Below are positions 1 through 10,478 of a stretch of 64,000 nt of DNA, in pieces. Position numbers and translations under genes: made by a program. The stretch covers positions 16,976,376 through 17,040,375 of the forward strand of contig NC_092567.1 of assembly GCF_037975245.1 (NCBI RefSeq), written 5' to 3'. Positions within the stretch are counted from its first letter, which is position 1. Each line of letters begins with the position of its first letter. The stretch comes from Apostichopus japonicus (lineage: Eukaryota; Echinodermata; Holothuroidea; Aspidochirotida; Stichopodidae). The notes beneath the pieces are model-generated. The model made no database searches. It had not been told where the DNA came from and saw only the letters and a list, made by a program, of their open reading frames with translations.

Positions 1-601
1 AATAAGTGAATCGCCCAGAGGAACCCATCCCATAAAAAAAGTCCCTGGTCAAAAGGTAAACAAACCCTCTGATTGGCTCAAAAGATAACAATCTCTTTCT
101 GGCCACGCCCCCTATATATCTTGTACACTTTTAACAATGAATATTCATGACCTATGGAAAAAAAAAACCAATGATGCAATCAAAGAATCCAGACGGGTCT
201 ACCCTTGCGATACGTGCTAAACATCACCTACGTCTCGTCTCGCACTTGTCTGTACATGAAACGGAACCACTGAAATTACTGGGGTTAAACCAAATTATAG
301 TCTTAAGTTAAGAAATTGTCGTGAAAATGGAAGGCAAATATGTTCGTCTTGGTACAAACACAAACTTATGAGGGCTCTGAGGGCTATATGAGGGTTGTGA
401 GCTACATGACAGTACAGTATATAGGAAAGAATGCAATGGAAGGTAAAAAGTGAAACATAAATTACATAGGAACCACCAGCACCACCAATTGAAATCCCAA
501 TTTTTTGGGAAAATGTAATTATTTAGTATGCTGGGAGGATTTTTCTTTTTCCTCTACGGTATTGTAGAGCATGAATTTAGCTTCTAGCCTCCTTAACATA
601 C
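1..601. other. Left flank, nothing recognised
   Basis: No convincing exon, RNA gene or repeat was seen here. It lies 3' (on the minus strand) of the SANT-like exon at 602-775, so it is probably intron of that gene. Confidence 0.4.
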
Positions 602-775
602 CTGTCTCTGACAGCCCTTTGGTCCACCTTAAAGGACTGTTTTCTCAATTCGGTGGCCACTCCAGACCACACCTTGCCTCTTTCTAGACTGCCCCTTCGG
701 AACTGAAATGGGTTTTGCAAGGCAACTTCCTTGCAAAGAATTATATCTTTTGCCTCTGTCCATTTCATGAAAGTC
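602..775 (-). CDS. Internal exon of a SANT/Myb-like (trihelix-type) domain protein
   Basis: The minus-strand reading frame gives a peptide with the spacing of a SANT/Myb-like DNA-binding domain. It begins KWTEAKDIILCKEVALQNPF, continues with a basic RRGSLERGKVW stretch and ends in a VDQRAVRDR segment. Similar domains are common in uncharacterised cnidarian and echinoderm proteins; this is by eye. On the minus strand the exon has a good acceptor (ATTTCAG before 775) and a good donor (ACAG|GTATGT at the 602 edge). It is 174 bp, a multiple of three, so skipping it would keep frame. The rest of the gene was not found in the window. It could be a host nuclear protein or part of a transposon-encoded protein; nothing nearby decides. 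DNA binding is inferred from the family. Confidence 0.55.
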
Positions 776-1467
776 CTGAAATAGATTTAGAAGTGTATTT
801 TGAGATTTATTTAATATTATATTACAGCCCAATAGAGATCAATTTTAACTTGATTTCTCGAAAACAAAATGTCTGATATGCATCAAACCTATAAGTATTC
901 TTTATCTTTGTCAAAAATTAGAATGGTTCTTTCCTTGTTTTTCATTACAAAATCCTCAAAGCTGGTCCAATTTTCTGACAATCATACATGAACCATCTTA
1001 CTGTAGATTTTGCTGGAAATCATTTCTAGCATACCTCTATCAGTGCATAGCACACACACAACATTTGAGCTCTAAACTTATTTATTTTTAAAATATGGTA
1101 CTCTGATTTTGTTTCTCAAACAGGAATATGTCATATTTATGATGGTAAATGGGGTTGTATTTCCAATGGTAGAAAACATTGGAAAAATGTAAGAAATAAA
1201 CACAGTCTGCTTGTTTACAAAAAAGCATAAAAAATCCATACAAGACTATTAGACAATCCATACAAAACAGTACTGCATGTAGCAGTCAACATTGATTAGG
1301 TGCTATAAAATTGAATTTTGGGACCAGTCATGTGCGGTTGAGTGGCCAGTACAGCCTTTCAACAATTAATAAAAAAAATCCACACACTTGTTTTTCATAA
1401 CCATTACAACCCTGGAGCGTAAACACAAATACTTTTTTTAATTGGAAATCTATCATAATTGGTAATT
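776..1467. other. Non-coding stretch, no feature seen
   Basis: AT-rich sequence without a recognisable exon, repeat unit or RNA. It probably is intron upstream (minus strand) of the SANT-like exon. Confidence 0.4.
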
Positions 1468-1702
1468 ATGTATGTATATTAGATCCACCTGCAAGCAGGC
1501 ACTCACGAAAAAGCCTCATTGGCTTATCAAAGCCGCAAGCTGACCGAAGTCAGTGTCTTACATTCATATTTAAAGTCCATGATTATGAATTGTTAATTGT
1601 CAACAACTCTGTAACTGGACGACATACACTAATCTTGGAGTGACTTGAACCGGGGACCTTATGATTGAAAGGCACCGGCATTAACCACTGAGCTAACACT
1701 CC
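1468..1702 (-). mobile_element. tRNA-derived SINE
   Basis: On the minus strand the head (1702 down to 1637) reads like a tRNA gene. It has GGAGTG at the 5' end paired with CACTCC at the 3' end of the head, an A box TTAGCTCAGTGG and a B box GGTTCAAGTCA. At 66 nt the head is short for a functional tRNA and is followed by about 150 bp of unrelated body. It ends in GGTGGATCTAATATACATAC and a short TA/CATA-rich tail. That head-body-tail layout is that of a tRNA-derived SINE transcribed from an internal Pol III promoter. The same tail sequence (AGGATCTAAAATACATAC on the minus strand) recurs near 11905 and 50610, which supports an interspersed family. A decayed tRNA gene alone would not explain the shared tail. 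Confidence 0.7.
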
Positions 1703-2429
1703 ACTTATACCTGCTGCTACTACTAGGTTTCTTTATTGAGGAACTTGAACCCGCTGAAGCTTCATTACTATCTGAGTTGACAGCAGGCTGTTGAAATATG
1801 ATGGAAAAAATCAATCAAATATATAGTAACTCAAAGCAAAATATCCTCTGATATACAGTATGTCACAGTGGATTTGTCCGCAATGTATATAAAAGATTAT
1901 GATGTTTCACTAATTTCGGGCAATCAAACACTCTAAATTATGCACAGTCTTTTCTGCAGCAGAATTCTTCTATTTTAAGAGAAGCTAATCATATAATACG
2001 AAAGAACTGGCATCAATCGTAAGTTGTGTTTTAAGCCAGGCTGATTCCATAATGGTGTTTAACAACCCAAATATGCATTATTGGCAAAAATAAGTTGGTG
2101 TTTGAGGTGGTATAGCCTTTGCCCCATATTTTGCGGGATGATTTTATAGCTGACCTAGTAGAGGATTGCTTGTAAACGGTAGTGTGAGGGCTGACCCACT
2201 ACACTCAGCCAGCTATGCCTAGGTCCTAGTTTAGGCCAGATGTTAAATTGTTAGGCTGCCGCTACTTCAACTTGTCGATGTGAAAGTCTGTAGTGTAACC
2301 ACCCAACAACAGTCAGAATTGAGGAGTATAATTAGTATACACACTGGCAGTACGTAAATTCCGAGCCATTTTATACTTAAACGTCAAATTTCGAATAGAA
2401 ATACCAAGAACTTAAACTGAATTTGTAAG
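1703..2429. other. Non-coding stretch, no feature seen
   Basis: No convincing coding or repeat feature was seen between the SINE and the CpG-rich patch. Confidence 0.4.
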
Positions 2430-2640
2430 CTCGACTCGCCCAAATTGTTCGTCCATCTTGACAATAACAACAAAATTGTGACGTCACATGTTATCGAAGT
2501 TGCCGTTTTCACGACAACGGGAAATACCCTGGACACCCGGTGTAAAATTTCAGGGACAACGGGAAGTCGACGTAGACGCATGCGCATAACACATACGTGT
2601 CGTCATTTCGTTGTAGAGAGCTCCGCGTCGTGAAATCTAA
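2430..2640. promoter_or_regulatory. CpG-rich promoter-like patch with CRE, NRF-1-like and YY1-like motifs
   Basis: This ~200-bp patch is much richer in CpG than its surroundings. It contains a perfect palindromic CRE (TGACGTCA, 2479-2486), an NRF-1-like site (CGCATGCGCA, 2577-2586) and a YY1-like CCATCTTG (2451-2458). These three occur together in many animal housekeeping promoters. The YY1-like motif reads AAGATGG on the minus strand, which would fit a minus-strand start toward the SANT-like exon; that direction is inference. The patch stops at the breakpoint of truncated glutamine-synthetase copy 1, so the array edge lies against it. No TATA box or initiator was identified with confidence. 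Confidence 0.4.
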
Positions 2641-2646
2641 AGCTGC

Positions 2647-3252
2647 CTATTGTGGTCACTCGATGGTAAGACGCCTAAAACAGGTGATCCTTCTCGCCCC
2701 TACGGACTCTCAGAGATTGGAGAACATTGGATAGCTGGTCTTCTAGAACATGCTCCAGCATTATCCTTTCTACAGAGTCCAACTGTAAATTGTAGAGATA
2801 GAGTGAAACCAGATACATTCGCACCATTTAACGCCACGTGGGGAGTAGATAACCGTTCATGTGCGGTTCGTTTGAAGCCAGTCGGGGCTCATGGGATCTA
2901 CATGGAGAATCGAATGGGATCAAGTGCTGGAAACCCTTACATAAGTCTAGCTGCTACAATCGCAGCTGGAATAGATGGTATTGAACGTAAGTTACCTCTT
3001 CCACCTCCAGTACCGACTAACAAGCCATCACATATTGCTGAGAACGTTCCCCCGGACACTGCCCTCCTTCCCGCTGATATGGAGGCCGCATTTCAAGCCC
3101 TAAAAAAGGATGAGATATTAGTAAGTGCTATTGGGGCCGACCTTGTCGACGCTCTGGAGTCCGTACGACGTCTTAAAATGACCACATTTGCTGCTGACAG
3201 TGATGTTGAAAAATTTGAATTGCACAGGCGTATGTATTTTGATTACGTTTAA
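2647..3252 (+). pseudogene. Glutamine synthetase I-like (lengsin-like) copy 1, 5'-truncated
   Basis: Homology to the intact copies starts at about 2649 (ATTGTGG), equal to codons 260-261, and runs in frame to the stop at 3250-3252. It therefore keeps residues ~260-459: the conserved NR/R pair, the ENR motif and GNPYISLAATIAAGIDGI. The N-terminal half with most metal-binding residues is missing. An in-frame TAA lies four codons upstream (2638-2640), and the first in-frame ATG is Met344, so no normal start exists. No good splice acceptor precedes it. Its sequence and 3' spacer are closest to copy 4 (33592). It is a truncated array-edge copy. Confidence 0.9.
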
Positions 3253-4190
3253 ACAAATTGAAAAAAAAATTACAGAGGATTTAACCGTTCCCCCTCGGAA
3301 AGAATGACGTCATAAAGCTCGTACAATCATCGGGCAGCTTAAATGCATCGACTTTTCTTTTTTTCATACTTTGATTTTGTCTCCCGATGAATTCATTTGG
3401 TAATATATGTTAATCGGTAGACTTTGGTGAGCTCTTTGATCATATTCTGATAACAACCAAAATGAAAGAAGAGTATTTCTTAATGGTATGTATTTATAAA
3501 CCCTTACATAAGTTAAATGGGTTTTATTTCTGTCTTCAACATATTATTATTTTTTTTTTATAAATCAGCATACTTAGCATTTAATACGCAGATCATGACT
3601 AATAATATTATACATTTTATTTTGCTTTTTAACATTTGTGTTATAAAGTTCGAAATTGTTATAGAAGATTTGATGATTTAAGAAATATTATATTCAAACA
3701 AAAAGTTACATCAGAACATTTTGGGTACGGGGTATACCCTTTTCATTCCATTCAATACATTCATCACTTTTGTCCTGGAAAGGTATTTTCGTTTGAGCTA
3801 GGGGTTCATCTTCTAACATTGTATTCATCGTTTCTATAATTCTTTTCAATTGATTCCGCATGGGTTTTTAATCTGCTTCTTGTTCTTCTTTATTGGTACT
3901 TGCAATTTCCATCTGTTCCCTCCTTTTACCATTTAACTGTTTTGAGTGAGTCCGTGAATGTTGGTTCCTGCTGTATAGAGCTCTTGCTAGGAAACCTAAA
4001 CTTCTAGTCTATAGCATCCAATTCTTCAGTTTCACTCACAGCATTGCATTGTGTCCCCAAGTGATCTTTAAAGTGCAGCTTCTTTCCATTCTATAGTAAC
4101 TCTCTCATAGTGAGCAGTTCTTCTGCGATTTGGAGAGCAGTTTGCGTTCCAGTGTTGAGATCCTCATGGATATTCCTAGTGGTTTCTCTG
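3253..4190 (+). other. 3' flank of copy 1 (array spacer, first part)
   Basis: Repeat-unit sequence shared with the flanks of the intact copies. It begins with an A-rich run 13 nt after the stop and then AT-rich non-coding sequence. No AATAAA was noticed close to the stop. The 8 bp at 4183-4190 (TTTCTCTG) are the left target-site duplication of the MITE that follows. Confidence 0.7.
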
Positions 4191-5054
4191 AAGGGACGTT
4201 GCCAGGGGAGCAGGGGGCCAACTGCTCCCCCCCCCCTCCACCCTCTTTCAGTGTCGAATGTTAAAAACTGTTGTTTTTAAGCATGGTACTTTGTCAGTGC
4301 TTTTTTGATCGTGAATACGTCAGCTCCGTTAACTCGATTATAATCGTAGTAACATCCAGGCCTACTGATTCAGCTACTTACTTAGTTTGGCAGATGCAAT
4401 TAGCTAAATTTAGTCTATAGCCTATTAGAAGCCTACAGTTGGCCACTGCGTAATAAAATACATGTTGCATACCTTACCGCACTCGATGGAGTGTCACGAA
4501 CTGTTTGCACAACGTCGACAACGTTTGTTCTTATCCTTTCTGTTATGAGTTGTTGCACGAACAGCATGTTATGAAGCTAAGCTTGCAATCGTACGTGATA
4601 CGCGCTTCCTATAAATAATGATTACACTGCTAATACACTGCGATAACGATATTTGTTTTTAGGCCACCGCACATCTGGCTGTCTTACAAAATATGAAAGT
4701 TTATATTGTCTATCAGTTAAGTTCGTCAAATGTATTAAATTCCAGACATTGGACAATAAACAAGTATCATCCTACCCGGAAAATTGTAAAAGGGCACTAT
4801 ATATGTTTGTCTTTCTGATATAATATGTAAAAGAACATGTAAAGAATTCAAACAGGAAACAAAATCAAATTATGATATCATATGATAATGATGAAAGTGG
4901 CAAAACATTGCACCAGATCGCATCTAAAGACCTTCAATTGTTCAAAAATATATCAAAGGGGAGGGGGACCCCTACTCACCTTAATCCCCTCCCCATATCA
5001 ATCGCAATATGTGCTTTCCCCCCCCCCCCTTTCAAATTCCTGGCTACGTCGCTG
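4191..5054. mobile_element. hAT-type MITE in the array spacer (unit 1)
   Basis: A non-autonomous element of 864 bp with imperfect terminal inverted repeats. The left end is AAGGGACGTTGCCAGG and the right end, reverse-complemented, is CAGCGACGTAGCCAGG. It is flanked by an 8-bp duplication TTTCTCTG at 4183-4190 and 5055-5062. The 8-bp duplication and CAG-type ends are hAT hallmarks. C-runs lie just inside both ends. No transposase is encoded. The same insertion with the same duplication is present in the spacers after copies 3, 4 and 5, so it predates amplification. Confidence 0.85.
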
Positions 5055-5062
5055 TTTCTCTG

Positions 5063-7202
5063 AGGGCTTCTATTTTGTCAAGAGTGGCTTGATCGATGTC
5101 TTGTGCTACAACATGCACGCGTGCATGTTGTCTGCCTTAGTTGCATGTTTTATATACATTTTTAAGGATTTTTACGCTGTTTTTCGTTAAGTATACGGTA
5201 TCCTATGAATTTCATTGCATCTCTTTTTGAAAATGTGTTATATTTTTTGACCAATATCAAAGTCTTCATTCTCAAATGTTATTTCATTATAATGCCTTAT
5301 ATGAGGTTTTAGTCCACACTGCTCTAATAAACCAATCAGAAAACGATTCAACTTTGTCTCTCTTTAAAAATCTTGTGATTTTGAAAAATAGAGGGCGTGT
5401 TTTCACCCGCTACACCATCCCCTTCCTCACCCTAGATAATGGGGATATGAGCGGAGGGCTGGTTGCAGAATGTTTTCTTCACCAAAGGTGTCTCCACCGA
5501 TGAGATCAATTTCATATAATGGGATATTTTTCAGCTATATGATAACAATAATAATATCTTTGGATGTAAACTAATATTTCTTTTAAACTATAATGATATA
5601 ATTGCATATCTTAACAAAATAATGTGATAGGAGGATACGGCACACCGTCATTTGTTATCGGGTTTCATACTTAGATAGATACACAGTGATTCATTGAGAA
5701 ATGTTTCCCCATAAGGCTGCGCTGCGTAATCACATTCTATAGGTCAGGAGCTTTCAACACCTACATGCGCCATTTAAGGTCTATGGACAGACCACGAATT
5801 GATTCCGCCATGATTACTTCTCCCAATTCGCAACTTCCACCAACATGTAATCATGGTAGACACATTTTAGAACAGAACTTCTTGGCGATATTGAGTGCAC
5901 GAAGGCTTTAAAACACACGTGGGCCGCCAGCAGTTACGCAACTTACGCTAAATGTCAGCATGTATAGGCTATCTGATTTGAGTATAATATATCTAAAATT
6001 ATTGTTTGGAAGTATAGCCTACGACAATATTTGTAGGAAAAGGTACAACTATAGTTCGGAAGCGCTGAATACTCCAAAATACGAAAAAGAATGTTATAGC
6101 TATAGGTCGCCTACTGTGAAGAGTTGGTCACATGCACGCATGTTGCCAGTGCATGTGAGTAACATACACGAATTTGCCGCATGCTACGTGCACGTATAGG
6201 CCTACATGTGGCTTTCTCCACCGTTATCAATCACACGGCAGTTACCCTTTATGTACAATGTTAGGTTACTTTGAGTGACATGACCCTTGTCACTTGAGGT
6301 ATGTGAATGATGATCATATTACAAGTTCAACTGTGTTTATCGAAAGGTTCTCATAGAATATCCACGTGTAATGACAAATGTTTCAACGTTTTGTCTTCTG
6401 ACTAATATAATATACTAATATATTGAACCTGAAACCAGCATGAACAATTCATTTTCATTTTCGAGTAAAAGTCTGATACGACGAGTGGGGATTTTTTTTT
6501 TTCAAAGATCGTTCCCAAAACTTGAAGTATAGACTATTCGGCTGATAGCTTGATTTGTGAGGAGTATCAGCAGTAGCCTTTTGTTTTCCAATGAGAAGGG
6601 AATTATCCTACTTTAGTGAGAATATTGACAAGTTTAATGGCATTCCTGGTAAAATTATCAGGACAGTGTTTTAGCGGACGATAACAAACGCCGTCATGAC
6701 CTAGAGGGGAGTTACTTTACCGGTATTATTTGTGTTAGCGAGCTTTACGTTCCAGTCAATAACAGTATAAACGGGTGGTAAGTTCATGCTCAAGTTGAAG
6801 AGGAATATCCTTGCAATTGAATTGGCTCAAAATTGGTAATTTAAGTAGCAGTATATCCTAGGAATCTGATTGATTCGTTATTAACCTTTATTAACATACA
6901 TAATTTCTAACATTAGCCTAAGGTATTAATATAATGGATTTTATGATAATAATTGTATATAAAGTAACCAAACCTGACATGGTAATTAAGACTCGTATAG
7001 CTTATCGAGCCTCATATGCTTTCGTTAAGCAAGGCCGACAGGGGAGGAGGTCCAGTTGGCCTACTACTTGAAAACCCGTTGTCTCCTAAGTCCACTTGAC
7101 ATTCTTATTCAAGTGTATATCATGCAGCTAATTTATAGGGCAAAACATATTTATCGGCGTGAACTTTGTTATCGAAGAAAAGTTAATTCTAGCAGGTTAT
7201 CA
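5063..7202. other. Array spacer, middle part
   Basis: Non-coding sequence shared with the other spacers. Short open frames recur in each unit only because the units are nearly identical; they show no recognisable domain. A palindromic GCACGCGTGC lies near 5115-5124. No RNA gene was seen. Confidence 0.6.
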
Positions 7203-7580
7203 CAGTGGCGTAGCCAGACGGGTGCATCGGGATAGTATCCGTCACCCCCCCCCCCTCCCTTCTTTCTACTTTGGGGGACTTTGGGCGAAATAAAATTTCG
7301 GGGTAAGCCAACCCCTCTGCCCACCACCACCAGCAATTGCAGGCAGCATCTTACAAATAATTCCTGAAGTACAATACATAAACTGATATCTTGTACACAA
7401 GGTACAACATATATGTTGAAAATTCTTCAAAATTGTTTAAAAAGTGACAAGATATGGGAACCTCCAACCTTTTTTGAAAATATTTCTCAAAGGGACGTGG
7501 GGGGCACTCCCCTTAGACCACTCCCATGGACGACTTATAATAAATATTTCCCTCGCAACTAATGAAGGTCTTTGCGCCTC
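7203..7580. mobile_element. One-ended hAT-like MITE remnant in spacer
   Basis: Starts with a canonical end, CAGTGGCGTAGCCAG, followed by a run of C residues. I could not find the matching inverted end downstream, so the far boundary is a guess. Equivalent ends occur at 25344, 32172, 38931 and 45722 in the other spacers, so the fragment belongs to the amplified unit. Confidence 0.55.
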
Positions 7581-7729
7581 TGGGGTAGAGCCTATACCGT
7601 TAAATGTATAGTCACCAATACTCTCTTCTCCCTGGTGTTTGCTACTGCCAAGGCTTAGCAAAAAAAAAAGAAACAGATAACGCAATTTGTAATAAAAAAT
7701 CCTTATATGGTCTTTGTAACCTTCATGAA

Positions 7730-8160
7730 AACCCACTTGTGACCGATATGTATATTTACTCAGCACATAGAACACAATTGGGCATCCATGGTTTACCCAC
7801 ACTCATTTGCGCAAGTGAAACTCATATAATCTACGTGGAACCCAATCAGACATCCAACTTGAACATCTCCCACATATTTCCAACCCGCATATCAACCCAG
7901 TTATAACGCAGATTGATGCTCATTAATTTCCTATGTAAAATCATTCATCCCAGAATGAACACGCGATTTGTAGACCACATCCAACCCACATTGGCGTTGC
8001 TCAAGTTAGCCCACGTATCTTTACCCACACATATTTAATACATATACAACACTGGCCCAAATTGGCGCTCCATGGTGAGCCCACGCTTATATTTACCTCC
8101 ACGTAAGACCCAATTGGGACCGAAACTGTTGTAATGGCTGGGGTTGGACAATAAAACGTT
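7730..8160. repeat. Degenerate short-period TGGG/CCCA-rich repeat
   Basis: On the minus strand many short segments contain TGGG spaced roughly 20 bp apart, such as CCAATTTGGGCC and CCAATGTGGGTTGG. It looks like a decayed short-period tandem repeat. Versions are present upstream of copies 3, 4, 5 and 6. No coding function is supported. Confidence 0.45.
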
Positions 8161-8615
8161 GTTTTGCAAATAATTACCAATACTAACCAATACCAATGCA
8201 ATACCCGGCAAATGAAGTTTTACAACAGCTAAGAGAGGAAAAATGAGAAACCCGTCCGAAAGTGTTTTTCATTACTGATATGTGATGATATGGATACATG
8301 TTAGGGTGGCACTTTAACTGGTGCACAGATTTAACTCAAAAGGCGCCCATGACGGTCCATTAAAAAGAAAGAATACTATGTTGCCGTGGCTACTTGCGAA
8401 AGTACGAGTAAAAAGGGCAAGGGATAAGAAGCATTTCACGGAAATATATTCTTCATAGTATCTATGATATACTTACTTATCATGTCACTTGATAAATCTT
8501 GAAGCAATCGTTCTATCATTTCTATACGTAGTAACTTCTATTTATTGTCGATTTTTTGTTGTTATATATCCTAAGTCATTCTGATATAGTTCCTTTATGA
8601 ACGTTATTTTCAACA

Positions 8616-8642
8616 AAAGTCTTTTTTAATCCAATTTGCAGA
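8616..8642 (+). other. Splice acceptor before copy 2 CDS
   Basis: A T-rich tract ends in TTTGCAG|AAACTTGTGACC, placing the exon start at 8642, 19 nt before the ATG at 8661. The site is conserved in copies 3-6 (AG ends at 26811, 33572, 40367, 47159). It implies a 5' untranslated exon upstream, not located. Confidence 0.5.
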
Positions 8643-8660
8643 AACTTGTGACCAAAAATT

Positions 8661-9789
8661 ATGACGTCTACAGGGCAAAGCATGGAGCTACTCACGGCTG
8701 TGGAGAAGAGGATTCAAGAAGAAAACATTAAAAACATTCGCTTTGAGTTTCTTGATACCAACGCGGTCGCTAGATCTAAAACCATTCCTGCTCGCCACTT
8801 TAAGAGCACCGCCACATCTGGAATCCTGTTTCCAGGTTTCTGTTTTTCGTGGACAGCAAGATCAGACATACCCTTTGAAAGCTCTATCGCTAAGAAATAC
8901 CATTGCTCTGATCTGGTATTTCTACCCGATCTGTCCACGTTCGAAGTATTACCATGGACTCCAAATACAGCGAGAGTGTTCGTCTCAGTATCGGACATCA
9001 GTGACGGCGACAAGGCGTTACTAGATCCACGAAACGTCGCTCGGGCTCAGTTAGAGAAGCTCAAGGACAGAGATTTGAGTATCTTCTCATCATTTGAATA
9101 CGAGTTTTGGGTAGTGGATGAAGAAAATAGGAAACCAATCATCGATGGCGTAGATTGCTACGCCACCATTCGTCTCGCAAAGCACCAAGCATTTTTTGAC
9201 AAGGTCGCTGAAAATCTCTCAGAAGCCGGAGTCGATATCGAATGCGTCGAAACTGAATACGCCAAAGGTCAGTTTGAGTTGGTCATCTGCCCGACATTTG
9301 GAATCAAGGCCGCAGATAACGCCGCAACTTTCCGCACTGGTGTAAAAGAAATGGCGATGCGAAACGGATTTGTCGCTAGTTTTATGTCGAAGCCATATCC
9401 TAAAGAAGGAGGGTCGTCGGGGCACCTCAATCACTCATTGTGAGAATCGAATGGGATCAAGTGCTGGAAACCCTTACATAAGTCTAGCTGCTACAATCGC
9501 AGCTGGAATAGATGGTATCGAACGTAAGTTACCTCTTCCACCTCCAGTACCGACTAACAAGCCATCACATATTGCTGAGCACGTTCCACCGAACACTGCC
9601 CTCCTTCCCGCTGACATGAAGGCCGCATTTCAAGCCCTAAAAAAGGATGAGATAATAGTAAGTGCTATTGGGGCCGACCTTGTCGACGCTCTGGAGTCCG
9701 TACGACGTCTTGAAATGACCACATTTGCTGCTGACAGTGATGTTGAAAAATTTCAATTGCACAGGCGTATGTATTTTGATTACGTTTAA
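8661..9789 (+). pseudogene. Glutamine synthetase I-like (lengsin-like) copy 2, internal deletion and frameshift
   Basis: The 5' part encodes residues 1-260 intact to GSSGHLNHSL. Then 251 bp present in the other copies are missing. The join is CATTGTG|AGAATCG at about 9442, with a 1-bp overlap at most. Because 251 is not a multiple of three, the frame hits TGA at 9441-9443. The remaining 3' part stays open in another frame to the normal ending YFDYV at 9789. Lost residues include the conserved Arg/NR segment. A 260-aa N-terminal protein could be translated but would lack the C-terminal half of the synthetase fold. The first ~120 codons match copy 5 (DGDKAL); from about codon 157 onward they match copy 3 (NLSEAG, PKEGGSSGHLN), so the copy is also a recombinant. 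Confidence 0.92.
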
Positions 9790-10478
9790 ACAAATTGAAA
9801 AAAAAAATTACAGAGGATTTAACCGTTCCCCCTCGGAAAGAATGACGTCATAAAGCTCGTACAATCATCGGGCAGCTTAAACGCATCGATTTTTCTTTTT
9901 TCATTCTGTGATTTTGTCTCCCGATGAATTCATTTGGTTATATATGTTAATCGGTAGACTTTGGTAAGCTCTTTGATCATATTCTGATAACAACCAAAAT
10001 GAAAGAAGAATATTTCTTAATGGTATATATTTATAAACCCTTACATAAGTTAAATGTTTTTTTTTCTGTCTTCAACAGATTATTATTATTTTTTAAATCA
10101 GCATACTTAGCATTTAATACGCAGATCATGACTAATGATATTATACATTTAATTTTGCTTTTTAACATTTGTGTTATAAAGTTCGAAAATGTTATAGAAG
10201 ATTTGATGATTTAAGAAATATTATATTCAAACAAAAAGTTACATCAGAACATTTTGGGTACGGGTATATATACCCTTTTCATTCCATTCAATACATTAAT
10301 CACTTTTGTCCTGGAAAGGTATTTTGTTTGAGCTAGGGGTTCATCTTCTAACATTGTATTCATCGTTTCTATAATGGGTTTTTAATCTGCTTCTTGTTCT
10401 TCTTTATTGGTACTTGCAATTTCCATCTGTTCCCTCCTTTCACCTTTTAACTGTTTTGAGTGAGTCCGTGAATGTTGG
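9790..10478 (+). other. 3' flank of copy 2 up to the array edge
   Basis: Array-unit sequence closest to the flank of copy 3. It contains a ~21-bp deletion near 10374 relative to other units. Unit homology ends at AATGTTGG (10471-10478), the same place where the flank of copy 6 leaves the array (49195). Confidence 0.7.

Noticed and set aside
1637-1702. Functional tRNA gene
   Set aside because: Only 66 nt, no clean anticodon arm, and it continues into a SINE body and tail.
3636-7906. Short open frames that recur at the same place in every array spacer
   Set aside because: They recur because the units are nearly identical. None shows a domain, several overlap MITE ends and C-runs, and lengths change with homopolymer indels.
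8714-9434. Antisense and +1-frame open frames inside the synthetase CDS, repeated in each copy
   Set aside because: Shadows of the conserved coding sequence. They are not kept where copies differ.
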